This document shows positions 27,321 through 33,842 of a stretch of DNA of 40,416 nt, one piece after another. Position 1 is the first letter of the stretch, and each line of letters begins with the position of its first letter. The notes beneath the pieces were generated by a model. That model had not been told where the DNA came from. It did no database searches and saw nothing but the letters and a program-made list of their open reading frames with translations. Source of the stretch: an uncultured beta proteobacterium (GTDB lineage: Bacteria; Pseudomonadota; Gammaproteobacteria; Burkholderiales; Burkholderiaceae_C); assembly GCA_903920695.1 (NCBI GenBank), contig CAIXNB010000053.1:1-40416 (forward strand), written 5' to 3'. The translations under genes were made by a program, and so were the position numbers.

Positions 27321-27836
27321 TCACTGCGTCAGCACCGGCGCCGCCGGCGAGGCATACTGCGCCGCCACCGCCACGGCCCTGATGCTCTGCGTACCCCCAC
27401 CCGCGGGCACGAGAATCTTCATGAAGTAGATCGGCAAGTCCGTCAGTGTGCACTCGCACTTGGCGAATTTCGCCGTACCGCTGATTTCAGAAAGCGTGAT
27501 TACGATGGGGTCTGGCCCCGTGCTCCGAAAGTTGACCTTGTTCCGGGCCCCAACGTTTCTGGCGAATGTTTCGGCACGCGCCTGCATCGCAACGTCCATG
27601 ACGCCCGGGCCTAACTGCGCCGCAGCCGCCAAGGCACAGGCATCCATGGCATTCTGCAACTCCGACTTGATGACAAAGAAGCGTCCCAGGTCGATGGCCA
27701 GACCGATAAAGCCGATCAACAGCACCAGGGTCAGCCCGAACAGGATCGCCAGCACACCACGCTGCGGACAGCGGCCGGGCGCGGGATTGCGCGGTTTCAT
27801 GGTGTGGGCCTGAAGCGCTGGCATGGTGTCATTCAT
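27321..27836 (-). CDS. TadG-like (TadE/G N-terminal domain) minor pilin protein
   Basis: 171 residues. A basic leader ending CPQRGVLAILFGL precedes a membrane helix (about 27-50) and then LAIDLGRFFVIKSELQNAMDACALAAAAQL, the standard N-terminal Tad domain of TadG-like proteins. Full TadG proteins usually exceed 400 residues and carry a von Willebrand A domain; that part is absent here. The ATG at 27836 overlaps the stop of the upstream lipoprotein (TAATG); a downstream ATG at 27800 is possible. It is probably a short member of the minor-pilin group, possibly with a reduced structural role. Confidence 0.8.
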   Translation of the reverse strand: MNDTMPALQAHTMKPRNPAPGRCPQRGVLAILFGLTLVLLIGFIGLAIDLGRFFVIKSELQNAMDACALAAAAQLGPGVMDVAMQARAETFARNVGARNKVNFRSTGPDPIVITLSEISGTAKFAKCECTLTDLPIYFMKILVPAGGGTQSIRAVAVAAQYASPAAPVLTQ

Positions 27837-28102
27837 TACTTTGACAGGGCGCCACCGATGTTGATCACGTCGAACGTTTTGGGTGGCGCCTTGAACGACT
27901 CCTGATAGCGTTCCTGCGCATTGACGGCCGCCTGGGCATCCATGCCCAGGACCGGATCGTTATCAAGCGCAGCGACCGGATTGAGCGTCTGAGCCTGGCG
28001 CGCCGCCCGCACGCTATCGCCAAATCTTGCATCGTAGTTCGGTGTGACACTGCCGCAGGCCGTCAGCAAACCAAGGAGCAGGCTGAGCGTGATTCTGTTC
28101 AT
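27836..28102 (-). CDS. Small Tad-locus lipoprotein
   Basis: 88 residues with signal peptide MNRITLSLLLGLLTAC ending in a lipobox. The mature part has NYDARFGDSVRAARQAQTLNP, then DPVLGMDAQAAVNAQERYQES and FKAPPKTFDVINIGG. I recognise this pattern as a small lipoprotein often found right after the secretin gene in betaproteobacterial Tad loci; its function is unknown, perhaps secretin stabilisation. The start at 28102 is preferred over an upstream one because GGGAGAAG lies before it. It overlaps the TadG-like gene by one base of stop (TAATG). Confidence 0.75.
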   Translation of the reverse strand: MNRITLSLLLGLLTACGSVTPNYDARFGDSVRAARQAQTLNPVAALDNDPVLGMDAQAAVNAQERYQESFKAPPKTFDVINIGGALSK

Positions 28103-28115
28103 GGTGCTTCTCCCC

Positions 28116-29675
28116 TTATTGATTGGCCGCAGGCACTGGCACTGGCACTGGCGCGGGTGCTTCCACCCTGCCATAGAGGAACAGGTCGGTCAGCCTGGGG
28201 TCAGCATGGTTGCTGGTCGGCAGAACGGGAACCTCGGCCAGTGGCTTGACCAGGCGCGGTGTGATGACGAACAGCAGCTCGGTCTGGTCCTTCTGAAACT
28301 CGGTGCTGCGAAACAGCGCGCCGAGCACCGGCACATCACCCAGACCGGGGAAGCGCTTGATGGCGGCCGTCGAATTGTTCTTGATCAGTCCGGCGATGAC
28401 GAAGCTCTGACCATCGTTGAGCTGCACCGTGGTATCGGCGCGGCGCACGGTGAGCGAGGGCAGGATCGAGACGACACCGTTGACCGTGGCAAAGGGCGAA
28501 CCGGTCTGCGACAGGTCGGACACTTCGGAGACCAGCTTGAGGTTGATGCGCGTGCCCTCCATCACGGTCGGCGTGAAGCGCACGCCGATGCCGAACTCTT
28601 TCTCCTCCAGCGTGATGGTCGAACCGCCAAGGCTGGCGCCGTTGGTCTGGCTTACCGGGATGAAGATCTTGCCGCCCGACAGGAAGCTGGCAGACTGGCC
28701 GCTGACGGCCATGATGTTGGGCTCGGCCAGCACGCGCACCAGGCCATCGTCGTTCTGGCCATCGATGCTGATGGCTGTGCGCCCGACATTGAGGGCCTCG
28801 AGCAGGCCACCGCCATTGCTCAGGAAGTTCGACAGCATCGAGAACACGTTGCTACCGTTGTTGCCGGTACGCCGCACCGCCACGCTGGAGCCGAGTTTGT
28901 CGATCAGGGTCTTGCTGACTTCGGCAATCTTCACTTCCAGCATGACCTGCTGGCCCTGCGCGATGCGCAGCAGGTTCACCACCTTGGCGCCGGTTTCGGC
29001 GCCGCCGACCGCGAGCGGGGATCCGGCCTTGGCTTTGACATCGCCGGCCATCACCGGCAACACCAGGCTGCGGTTGATGTCACGCACAAAAGCGTTGGCA
29101 ATGTCTTCGGCCTGCTTGGCCTTGGCCGCGCTTGACACCACGCCGATCAGGATCACCGAATCGGCAGCCGGATGCACGCGGATGCCAGACTCCTCGGGCA
29201 GCAAGTCGCGGATCTTCTTCTCCATGCGCTCGGCGTCGATGCTGACATTGACGTCGATCACCGTCGTCTCGGCGCCCTTGCGCCAGATCACAAGGTTGGT
29301 CGAACCGTAGGCTTTGCCCAGCAGGTAGATTTCGGACGGATTGATCAGCGAGACATCGGCGATGCTGGGGTTGCCGACCGAGATACGCTCGATTGGGGAC
29401 GGCGTGCGCATCAAGGTCGACTTGCCAATGACCAGTTCCAGCGTTGGCCCGAGTGCGGCAAAGGCGCTGCTGCTGCCCGCCGACAGCGGCGCCAGCGTGG
29501 CGACATTGCCCTTGATGAGCACCGTCTTCGGCTGCGGCGTTTGCGCCTGGGCCGTCAGCGCCAGCGCGAGGCACGCAGCCAGCAGCCAGGCCGGCGCCAG
29601 GCTTTGCATGCCGCCGGCGAACAGGCGGCTGCCGCAGACCACAGCGCCGTGAGCGCTTGCTAATGCTGTATTCAT
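28116..29675 (-). CDS. rcpA: Tad pilus outer membrane secretin RcpA/CpaC
   Basis: 519 residues. GAGGAAA precedes the ATG at 29675; an ATG at 29693 that overlaps the cpaB stop is an alternative. A signal peptide ends ALTAQAQ. The pilus/secretin N-domain (BON-like) shows LVIGKSTLMRTPSPIERISVG, NPSEIYLLGKAYGSTNLVIW and VHPAADSVILIGVVSSAAKAK. The secretin domain shows VMLEVKIAEVSKTLID, VLAEPNIMAVSGQSASFLSGG, GIGVRFTPTV and FVIAGLIKN, ending in VLGALFRSTEFQKDQTELLFVITPRLVKP, the classical C-terminus (quoted in pieces). The C-terminal tail has a VPVPVP run encoded by a short 6-bp repeat at about 28130-28155. It forms the outer membrane channel for the pilus. Confidence 0.94.
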   Translation of the reverse strand: MNTALASAHGAVVCGSRLFAGGMQSLAPAWLLAACLALALTAQAQTPQPKTVLIKGNVATLAPLSAGSSSAFAALGPTLELVIGKSTLMRTPSPIERISVGNPSIADVSLINPSEIYLLGKAYGSTNLVIWRKGAETTVIDVNVSIDAERMEKKIRDLLPEESGIRVHPAADSVILIGVVSSAAKAKQAEDIANAFVRDINRSLVLPVMAGDVKAKAGSPLAVGGAETGAKVVNLLRIAQGQQVMLEVKIAEVSKTLIDKLGSSVAVRRTGNNGSNVFSMLSNFLSNGGGLLEALNVGRTAISIDGQNDDGLVRVLAEPNIMAVSGQSASFLSGGKIFIPVSQTNGASLGGSTITLEEKEFGIGVRFTPTVMEGTRINLKLVSEVSDLSQTGSPFATVNGVVSILPSLTVRRADTTVQLNDGQSFVIAGLIKNNSTAAIKRFPGLGDVPVLGALFRSTEFQKDQTELLFVITPRLVKPLAEVPVLPTSNHADPRLTDLFLYGRVEAPAPVPVPVPAANQ

Positions 29676-29692
29676 GGTGCGTTTCCTCGACA

Positions 29693-30535
29693 TCAGAAAT
29701 CGGAATTGGCTTTTTGCACACCGCGGATCACCTCGACACGGTTGCCAGCGGGAATGGGCGATGCGGCACGGGCCGGGGCCACGCGGCGCTTTGGCACTGC
29801 GCCCGGCGCCGCTGCCGGCGCGACCCGCGCAACGGCTGAAGTGCTGAGGTTGCCAAGCAGATCATCGCGATCCATCCCGGAGGTCGGGGTGTCGCTGTTA
29901 TCGACGGCATTGCGCAGCACCAGAGACAGCGCGCCAATGCTGCGCGCGAGATCGATGGTCTCAGCCTCGGCTGGCGTCACCTCCAGCGTGACGGCACTCA
30001 CCACCTTGGGCTTGGTCTCGTCGCGGTTGGCCTCCTGCGCCACCGCCAGCACCAGAATCCGCTTGAGCACGATCTTGGAGACCGGCTTGTTCTTGCTGTC
30101 GGCGACATGAACCATGACATCGACATAACTACCGGGCAGGGCGAAGCCGGCAACACCGACCACTTCGTTGACCTTGACACTGATGGCGCGCTTGCCATTT
30201 TGAATCATCGCGGTCAATCCGCCTTTCGTGCCTTCGGGTGCCAGCTTGGGCTCAAGCACCGGCTCGCCCTTGAAAACCGGCGAACGGATCACGCGGCCGG
30301 CGAGCTTCTTCGGGTCCTCGAAAACGCCGGCCGGCATCGTGCCGGACGGCCATGGTGTCCGCTGCAACATGCCCTCGGTCAGCGCCGTGCCAGGCTCAAG
30401 GTCACGCGCAGCGACGGCCACCGGGCGCGTGCTCTGGGCCGCCTGCTCACCGACCCAGCGCGCAGCCAGGAGGACGGCAGCGATACCGGCTGCCAGCGAT
30501 AGGCCGATCATGGCCATGGCACGGCTGCTTTTCAT
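29693..30535 (-). CDS. cpaB: Flp pilus assembly protein CpaB/RcpC
   Basis: 280 residues with an N-terminal membrane anchor (about 6-24) and the SAF domain at about 36-100 (PVAVAARDLEPGTALTEGML, then VIRSPVFKGEPVLEPKL). KRAISVKVNEVVGVAGFALPGSYVDVMVH is the CpaB/RcpC signature segment, followed by VTLEVTPAEAETIDLARSIGALSLVLRN. GAGGAG is located 8 bases before the ATG. RcpC/CpaB works with the secretin, and in some organisms modifies or stabilises the pilus. It overlaps or abuts the secretin gene (TGATG). Confidence 0.93.
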   Translation of the reverse strand: MKSSRAMAMIGLSLAAGIAAVLLAARWVGEQAAQSTRPVAVAARDLEPGTALTEGMLQRTPWPSGTMPAGVFEDPKKLAGRVIRSPVFKGEPVLEPKLAPEGTKGGLTAMIQNGKRAISVKVNEVVGVAGFALPGSYVDVMVHVADSKNKPVSKIVLKRILVLAVAQEANRDETKPKVVSAVTLEVTPAEAETIDLARSIGALSLVLRNAVDNSDTPTSGMDRDDLLGNLSTSAVARVAPAAAPGAVPKRRVAPARAASPIPAGNRVEVIRGVQKANSDF

Positions 30536-30612
30536 GGTTCACGCTCCTCAAGTCCAGTACGCCGCGCCGTAGTCGGCTGCCGGCGCAGGCCATCGGTTGC
30601 AGCTTTTGCGAT

Positions 30613-30637
30613 GCCCGCCGGCGTTGTGGTGGCGGGC
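30613..30637 (-). other. GC-rich stem-loop between cpaA and cpaB
   Basis: Arms GCCCGCC (30613-30619) and GGCGGGC (30631-30637) enclose an 11-base loop in the 167-base gap between the prepilin peptidase gene and cpaB. On the transcript no uridine run follows, so it is not a classical intrinsic terminator. It may shape mRNA stability so that flp/cpaA and the assembly genes are expressed at different levels. That is a guess; the hairpin is seen, the role is not. Confidence 0.35.
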
Positions 30638-30702
30638 CTTATCGAGATCGGCGTTTGTTCAAGGCTCATGACTTTTCTTCTTATGTGTTTTAGGGGCCAG
30701 AA

Positions 30703-31302
30703 TCACAAGCTGATCAAGGGCGCTCCCCCCATGGAGCGCCAGCCGCTGTAGAGCAGCAGACCGGCTGCAAAGGCGAGCGCATAAGGCATACGGTCAGCGC
30801 TCTGTGTCACCGGATCGAAGCGGCGCGCAGCGCCCAAGCCCATGCCACCAAGGGCGAGCCAGACATTGCTCAGCACCTGGCGCGACTTGCCGGTCCACAA
30901 CATGCGCGCCACCGCGAGCACGCCGCCCGCCAGCAAAATACTCAGCGCCAGGCTGAAGACCTCCTGCGGACCGACAAAAGCACCCAAGGCGGCCAGCAGC
31001 TTGACATCGCCAGCCCCCATTGCCCGAATCAGATACAAGGGCAGAAAAAGCGCCAGCCCGAGCAGCGCGCCCAGCAGCGCCTGAACGGCGCCCAGAGCAC
31101 CGGGAAACGGGCTGAACATGCCGGCTTGGCCATTGGCCGGTCCGATGCCGTTTAAGAGCACGCCGCCAAACAGGCCCAGCAACACCACGACATTGGAGAT
31201 GCGCTGCTCGCGCAGGTCAGAATCGACCGCCATGGTGACGATCAATGCCAACGAGACAAAACACCATCGTTGCCAGGTTGCCGCGGTGATATCGAGATCC
31301 AT
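30703..31302 (-). CDS. cpaA: Prepilin peptidase CpaA/TadV (A24 family)
   Basis: 199 residues, polytopic, with membrane segments at about 12-28, 36-50, 70-92, 98-132 and 175-190. The first catalytic Asp is in DSDLREQRISN (about residue 30, matching the DLRxRRIPN family motif) and the second in the GxGD motif, AMGAGDVKLLAALG. It cleaves and processes Flp prepilin and the TadE/F-like pseudopilins at the cytoplasmic face. The gene lies just downstream of flp1. The RBS before the ATG at 31302 is weak. Part of its 5' region has been duplicated as the decayed fragment at 31637-31846. Confidence 0.92.
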   Translation of the reverse strand: MDLDITAATWQRWCFVSLALIVTMAVDSDLREQRISNVVVLLGLFGGVLLNGIGPANGQAGMFSPFPGALGAVQALLGALLGLALFLPLYLIRAMGAGDVKLLAALGAFVGPQEVFSLALSILLAGGVLAVARMLWTGKSRQVLSNVWLALGGMGLGAARRFDPVTQSADRMPYALAFAAGLLLYSGWRSMGGAPLISL

Positions 31303-31362
31303 AAGGATTTCAGCACGCAGTCAGGTGCGTGATGCAAGCCTTGCCGGTCACTGTGCGCAGCT

Positions 31363-31533
31363 TTACATAGCGGTAGAAACCGCTGTGAACGCCGACACCA
31401 ACTTGGTAGCCACCAGCGAAACCGCAGTAACGATGACGACAGCGATGAGCCCCGCAATCAACCCATATTCAATGGCGGTTACGCCCTCTTCATCACGCAG
31501 GAAACTGCGCGTTGTAAGAAATAATTTTTTCAT
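31363..31533 (-). CDS. flp: Flp-type pilin, copy 1
   Basis: A 56-residue pilin preceded by a perfect AAGGAGG, 5 bases from the ATG. The sequence starts MKKLFLTTRSFLRDEEGVTA, then IEYGLIAGLIAVVIVTAVSL. This is the Flp leader with cleavage expected after the Gly of EEG, a mature Glu5 and Tyr6 (VTAIEYG), and the hydrophobic assembly helix. It is the major pilin subunit of Tad fibres. The coding DNA is close to flp copy 2, with most differences at third codon positions, so both copies have been under selection. It is the pilin gene immediately upstream of cpaA. Confidence 0.95.
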   Translation of the reverse strand: MKKLFLTTRSFLRDEEGVTAIEYGLIAGLIAVVIVTAVSLVATKLVSAFTAVSTAM

Positions 31534-31596
31534 GATACCTCCTTATTTTGACTAAAAAACCAGCAGATAGATCCGATAAGTAACTTAGCAGAACAA
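31531..31596 (-). promoter_or_regulatory. 66-bp leader of flp copy 1, identical to that of copy 2
   Basis: These 66 bases, from the start codon of copy 1 upstream, are identical to 32065-32130 ahead of copy 2. They include AAGGAGG (RBS), an A/T-rich run and GATCCGATAAGT-type sequence. Beyond 31597 the two diverge. Such perfect noncoding identity beside diverged coding sequence suggests a conserved 5' UTR or control site, or recent gene conversion. No confident -10/-35 pair can be assigned. Confidence 0.6.
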
Positions 31597-31636
31597 TGAA
31601 TCCCCCCGCCTTTTCCGGCGTGTTATTGATTCAGTT

Positions 31637-31846
31637 TCAGCTTGAGCATAATTTTCGGAAGGCCAGCACGCCGCCACATAGGCCCAGCAACCCCACGAGA
31701 TTTGCACCGCGCTGCTCGCGCAGATACAACTCGATTGCCATGATGACAATCAATGCCAACGAGGCAAAACCTCCGATGATGGCTGCAGTCACGGCATACG
31801 CGATGGCGGTCAAACCACCTTCATCACCCCAAGCCTTGCCGATCCA
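31637..31846 (-). pseudogene. Decayed chimera of a pilin start and the cpaA 5' region
   Basis: Open for 69 codons between a TAG and a TGA but with no usable start codon or RBS. The N-terminal part reads WGDEGGLTAIAYAVTAA, like the pilin segment RDEEGVTAIEYGLIA. It then runs in frame into GFASLALIVIMAIELYLREQ and RGANLVGLLGLCGGVL, matching the CpaA N-terminus (FVSLALIVTMAVDSDLREQ, then RISNVVVLLGLFGGVL). The catalytic Asp of CpaA is replaced (SDLREQ becomes LYLREQ), and everything after the first helices is missing. It is best read as debris from tandem duplication of the cpaA-flp segment, with later decay. Confidence 0.72.
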
Positions 31847-31861
31847 CTATACGCAGCTTTA

Positions 31862-31935
31862 CAGGGCGGTAGAGATCGCTGTGAACTTAGAGTTCAAGTC
31901 AGGGCGGTAGAGATCGCTGCGAACTTAGAGTTCAA
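31862..31935. repeat. 38-bp-period tandem duplication at the 3' end of flp copy 2
   Basis: Positions 31862-31897 and 31900-31935 match over 36 bases with a single difference (period 38). The period is not a multiple of three, so the inner copy ends the pilin frame at a new TGA. The outer copy, now outside the gene, still encodes the ancestral tail LNSKFTAISTAL followed by TAA, in the same flanking context as the flp copy 1 stop. It is a fresh-looking duplication that altered the last codons only. Confidence 0.85.
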
Positions 31936-32067
31936 CTTGGTCGCCACCAGCGAAACCGCAGTAATTATGGCGACAGCGATGAGCCCCGCAATCAATCCAT
32001 ATTCGATGGCGGTTACACCCTCTTCGTCACGAAGGAAACTGCGCGTTGCGAGAAATACTTTTTTCAT
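31894..32067 (-). CDS. flp: Flp-type pilin, copy 2
   Basis: A 57-residue pilin with perfect AAGGAGG before the ATG. It starts MKKVFLATRSFLRDEEGVTA and IEYGLIAGLIAVAIITAVSL, differing from copy 1 by a handful of conservative changes; the leader cleavage site (EEG), Glu5 and Tyr6 are intact. The tail reads TKLNSKFAAISTALT, where the final residue and stop come from a 38-bp tandem duplication. Before that event it would have ended ISTAL. It appears functional, and either copy could be the major pilin or they could form mixed fibres. Confidence 0.92.
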   Translation of the reverse strand: MKKVFLATRSFLRDEEGVTAIEYGLIAGLIAVAIITAVSLVATKLNSKFAAISTALT

Positions 32068-32130
32068 GATACCTCCTTATTTTGACTAAAAAACCAGCAG
32101 ATAGATCCGATAAGTAACTTAGCAGAACAA
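32065..32130 (-). promoter_or_regulatory. 66-bp leader of flp copy 2, identical to that of copy 1
   Basis: An exact copy of 31531-31596. Beyond it, the 32131-32180 stretch is A/T-rich (AAATATATTAC), unlike the surrounding GC-rich DNA, and is a likely place for the promoter of the whole Tad operon, since this is the first gene of the cluster. The promoter itself is inferred. Confidence 0.5.
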
Positions 32131-32212
32131 CCAACTGAATATGATTGTTCCGCAAATATATTACTCGCTTCCGTTCGCTAGCGCACATAGCGTTGCACAC
32201 CGTGTTGCAAAA

Positions 32213-32445
32213 ATGCGAAACCTCTTGGTCGCAGCGGTGGGGTCACCCAGAACCGCCATGCAGACAGCCGTGCAGCATTACCTCGACGAGCAGCGCCAAC
32301 TTGGTTTGGATTTGGGGATAACCGGCGAACAGCTCTTGCGTTTCGCCCAGTGTGCCGATGCCCATGGCCATCGCGGAGCGCTGACCCTGGACGTTCAAAT
32401 GATCCGCAAAGACATGCCCAGCGCAACTGACAAATATCAACGCAA
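32213..32445 (+). pseudogene. Remnant of a tyrosine recombinase/integrase N-terminal domain
   Basis: A plus-strand frame reads AVQHYLDEQRQLGLDLGITG, then EQLLRFAQCADAHGHRGALT and LDVQMIRKDMPSATDKYQ. This fits the N-terminal core-binding (SAM-like) domain of phage-type integrases, whose usual wording is YLxxRRxLG...LLRFAxxADxxGHxGPLTxxLAxRWA. Only about 60-75 residues are present; no catalytic R-H-R-Y domain follows, because the frame runs into DNA antisense to purN. No RBS is evident. It is therefore a truncated remnant, marking a past mobile-element or integration event beside the Tad locus. A minus-strand frame here looks like a shadow. Family call is from pattern memory. Confidence 0.55.
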
Positions 32446-32503
32446 CAAGGACTTCTTTTGCGCGTGCTGTGTCTGCACGCCAGCGAGTCGCGACAACGCT
32501 CTG

Positions 32504-33094
32504 CTATGGGCCCAGCAAACCGGCAATCGCCTGCGGGTAGATGCGGTGTTCCTGCGTGAGCACGCGCGCAGCCAGGGTGTTTGCGCTGTCGCCGGGCAGA
32601 ACCGGCACCACGGCCTGCGCCAGGATCGGACCATAGTCGAGTTCGGCCGTCACCTGGTGCACCGTAGCCCCGGCCACCTGGCAACCGGCATCCAGCGCGC
32701 GCTGGTGTGTGTGCAGGCCGGGAAAGGCCGGCAGCAGCGAAGGATGGATGTTGAGCAATCGCCCCGCATAACGATTGACGAAACCAGGCGTGAGAATGCG
32801 CATGAAGCCGGCCAGCACGACGAGTACCGGCTGCGCCGGTTCGTCAAAGCGGTCGATGATGCCGGCCAGGGCCGCATCGAAGGCTTCGCGCGAGTCGAAG
32901 ACCTTGTGGTCCAGCACCTCGGTCGCCAGGCCGTTTTCCGCAGCAAAGATCAGACCGCCAGCGCTGGCCCTGTTGCTGATGACGGCGGCGACGCGAGCGC
33001 CGAATCGGTCCTGCCAGTTGTCGCGCCGCGCCGCTTTGACGATGGCGGCCATGTTGGAGCCGCCGCCAGAGATCAAAATAACGATGTTCTTCAT
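32504..33094 (-). CDS. purN: Phosphoribosylglycinamide formyltransferase
   Basis: 196 residues. It transfers a formyl group from 10-formyl-THF to GAR in purine synthesis. The N-terminus [19 protein letters not shown] carries the phosphate-binding GGGSN loop. The catalytic residues are visible as Asn and His in [18 protein letters not shown] and the Asp in [14 protein letters not shown] at 33094 has CAGG a few bases upstream; a TTG at 33106 is a weaker alternative. The start codon lies only 14 bases from that of the divergent YceH gene, so promoters must sit inside the neighbouring coding regions. Confidence 0.95.
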   Translation of the reverse strand: MKNIVILISGGGSNMAAIVKAARRDNWQDRFGARVAAVISNRASAGGLIFAAENGLATEVLDHKVFDSREAFDAALAGIIDRFDEPAQPVLVVLAGFMRILTPGFVNRYAGRLLNIHPSLLPAFPGLHTHQRALDAGCQVAGATVHQVTAELDYGPILAQAVVPVLPGDSANTLAARVLTQEHRIYPQAIAGLLGP

Positions 33095-33108
33095 ACCTGA
33101 GCCCAATT

Positions 33109-33792
33109 ATGACCGCCATCCCTGATGCCCCACCCTCCCCTGTACCGACCCTGACCCTGATCGAAGCCCGCGTGCTGGGCACGCTGATGGAAAAGGCGCG
33201 CACCGTGCCCGACAGCTACCCGCTCACGCTCAACTCGCTGCTGCTGGGCTGCAACCAGAAGTCCAGCCGCGAACCTCTGATGGAACTCGGCGAGGCCGAA
33301 GTGGCGAGCGCGCTCGACAATCTGAGGACGCTGAATCTGGTGCGCGAATCGAGCAGCGGGCGCAGCACGCGCTATGAGCACAACTTCCAGCGCGGCATCG
33401 GGGTCTATGAGCAGGCGGCCGTGCTACTGGGCCTGCTGATGCTGCGCGGCGCGCAAACTGCTGGCGAACTGCGTCTGAATGCCGACCGCTGGTACAAGTT
33501 TGCCGACATCTCCTCGGTCGAAGGCTTTCTGGAAGAGTTGCAGGACCGCCCGGCTCAGAAAGGCGCAGCGCTGGTGATCAAGATGGCGCGCGCCCACGGT
33601 GCGCGTGAGCAGCGCTGGGCGCACCTGCTGTGCGGCGCGGTGGACCCGAACCAGGGCAACGGGTCCGGCGGGCCCGCCAGCGCCAGCCAGGCCGAGCGCC
33701 TGTCGCGGCTCGAAGCCGAGGTCGCGCAACTACGCGAAACGGTGCAAAAACTGTGCGCTGAACTGGGCGTGTCGCAACCTGGACAGCCCTGA
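33109..33792 (+). CDS. YceH family (DUF480) protein
   Basis: 227 residues with the DUF480 double winged-helix pattern: [59 protein letters not shown] and RYEHNF, then [21 protein letters not shown]. The C-terminal tail (about 180-225) is a predicted coiled coil ([19 protein letters not shown]). Family members are conserved but poorly characterised. It is divergent from purN with a 14-base gap, and the acyl-CoA dehydrogenase genes follow on the same strand after 50 bases. Confidence 0.9.
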   Translation: MTAIPDAPPSPVPTLTLIEARVLGTLMEKARTVPDSYPLTLNSLLLGCNQKSSREPLMELGEAEVASALDNLRTLNLVRESSSGRSTRYEHNFQRGIGVYEQAAVLLGLLMLRGAQTAGELRLNADRWYKFADISSVEGFLEELQDRPAQKGAALVIKMARAHGAREQRWAHLLCGAVDPNQGNGSGGPASASQAERLSRLEAEVAQLRETVQKLCAELGVSQPGQP

Positions 33793-33842
33793 TCGAACGA
33801 CCGTGCTAAAACATGACCCATCCGAAATTTGGAGATCTTTCT

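Noticed and set aside
28044-29135. A 363-codon plus-strand open frame opposite the secretin gene
   Set aside because: Antisense to conserved secretin motifs; no RBS and shadow-like composition.
32243-32440. A 65-codon minus-strand frame downstream of purN
   Set aside because: The opposite strand shows an integrase-like pattern that explains it better; no family resemblance or RBS for the minus-strand frame.
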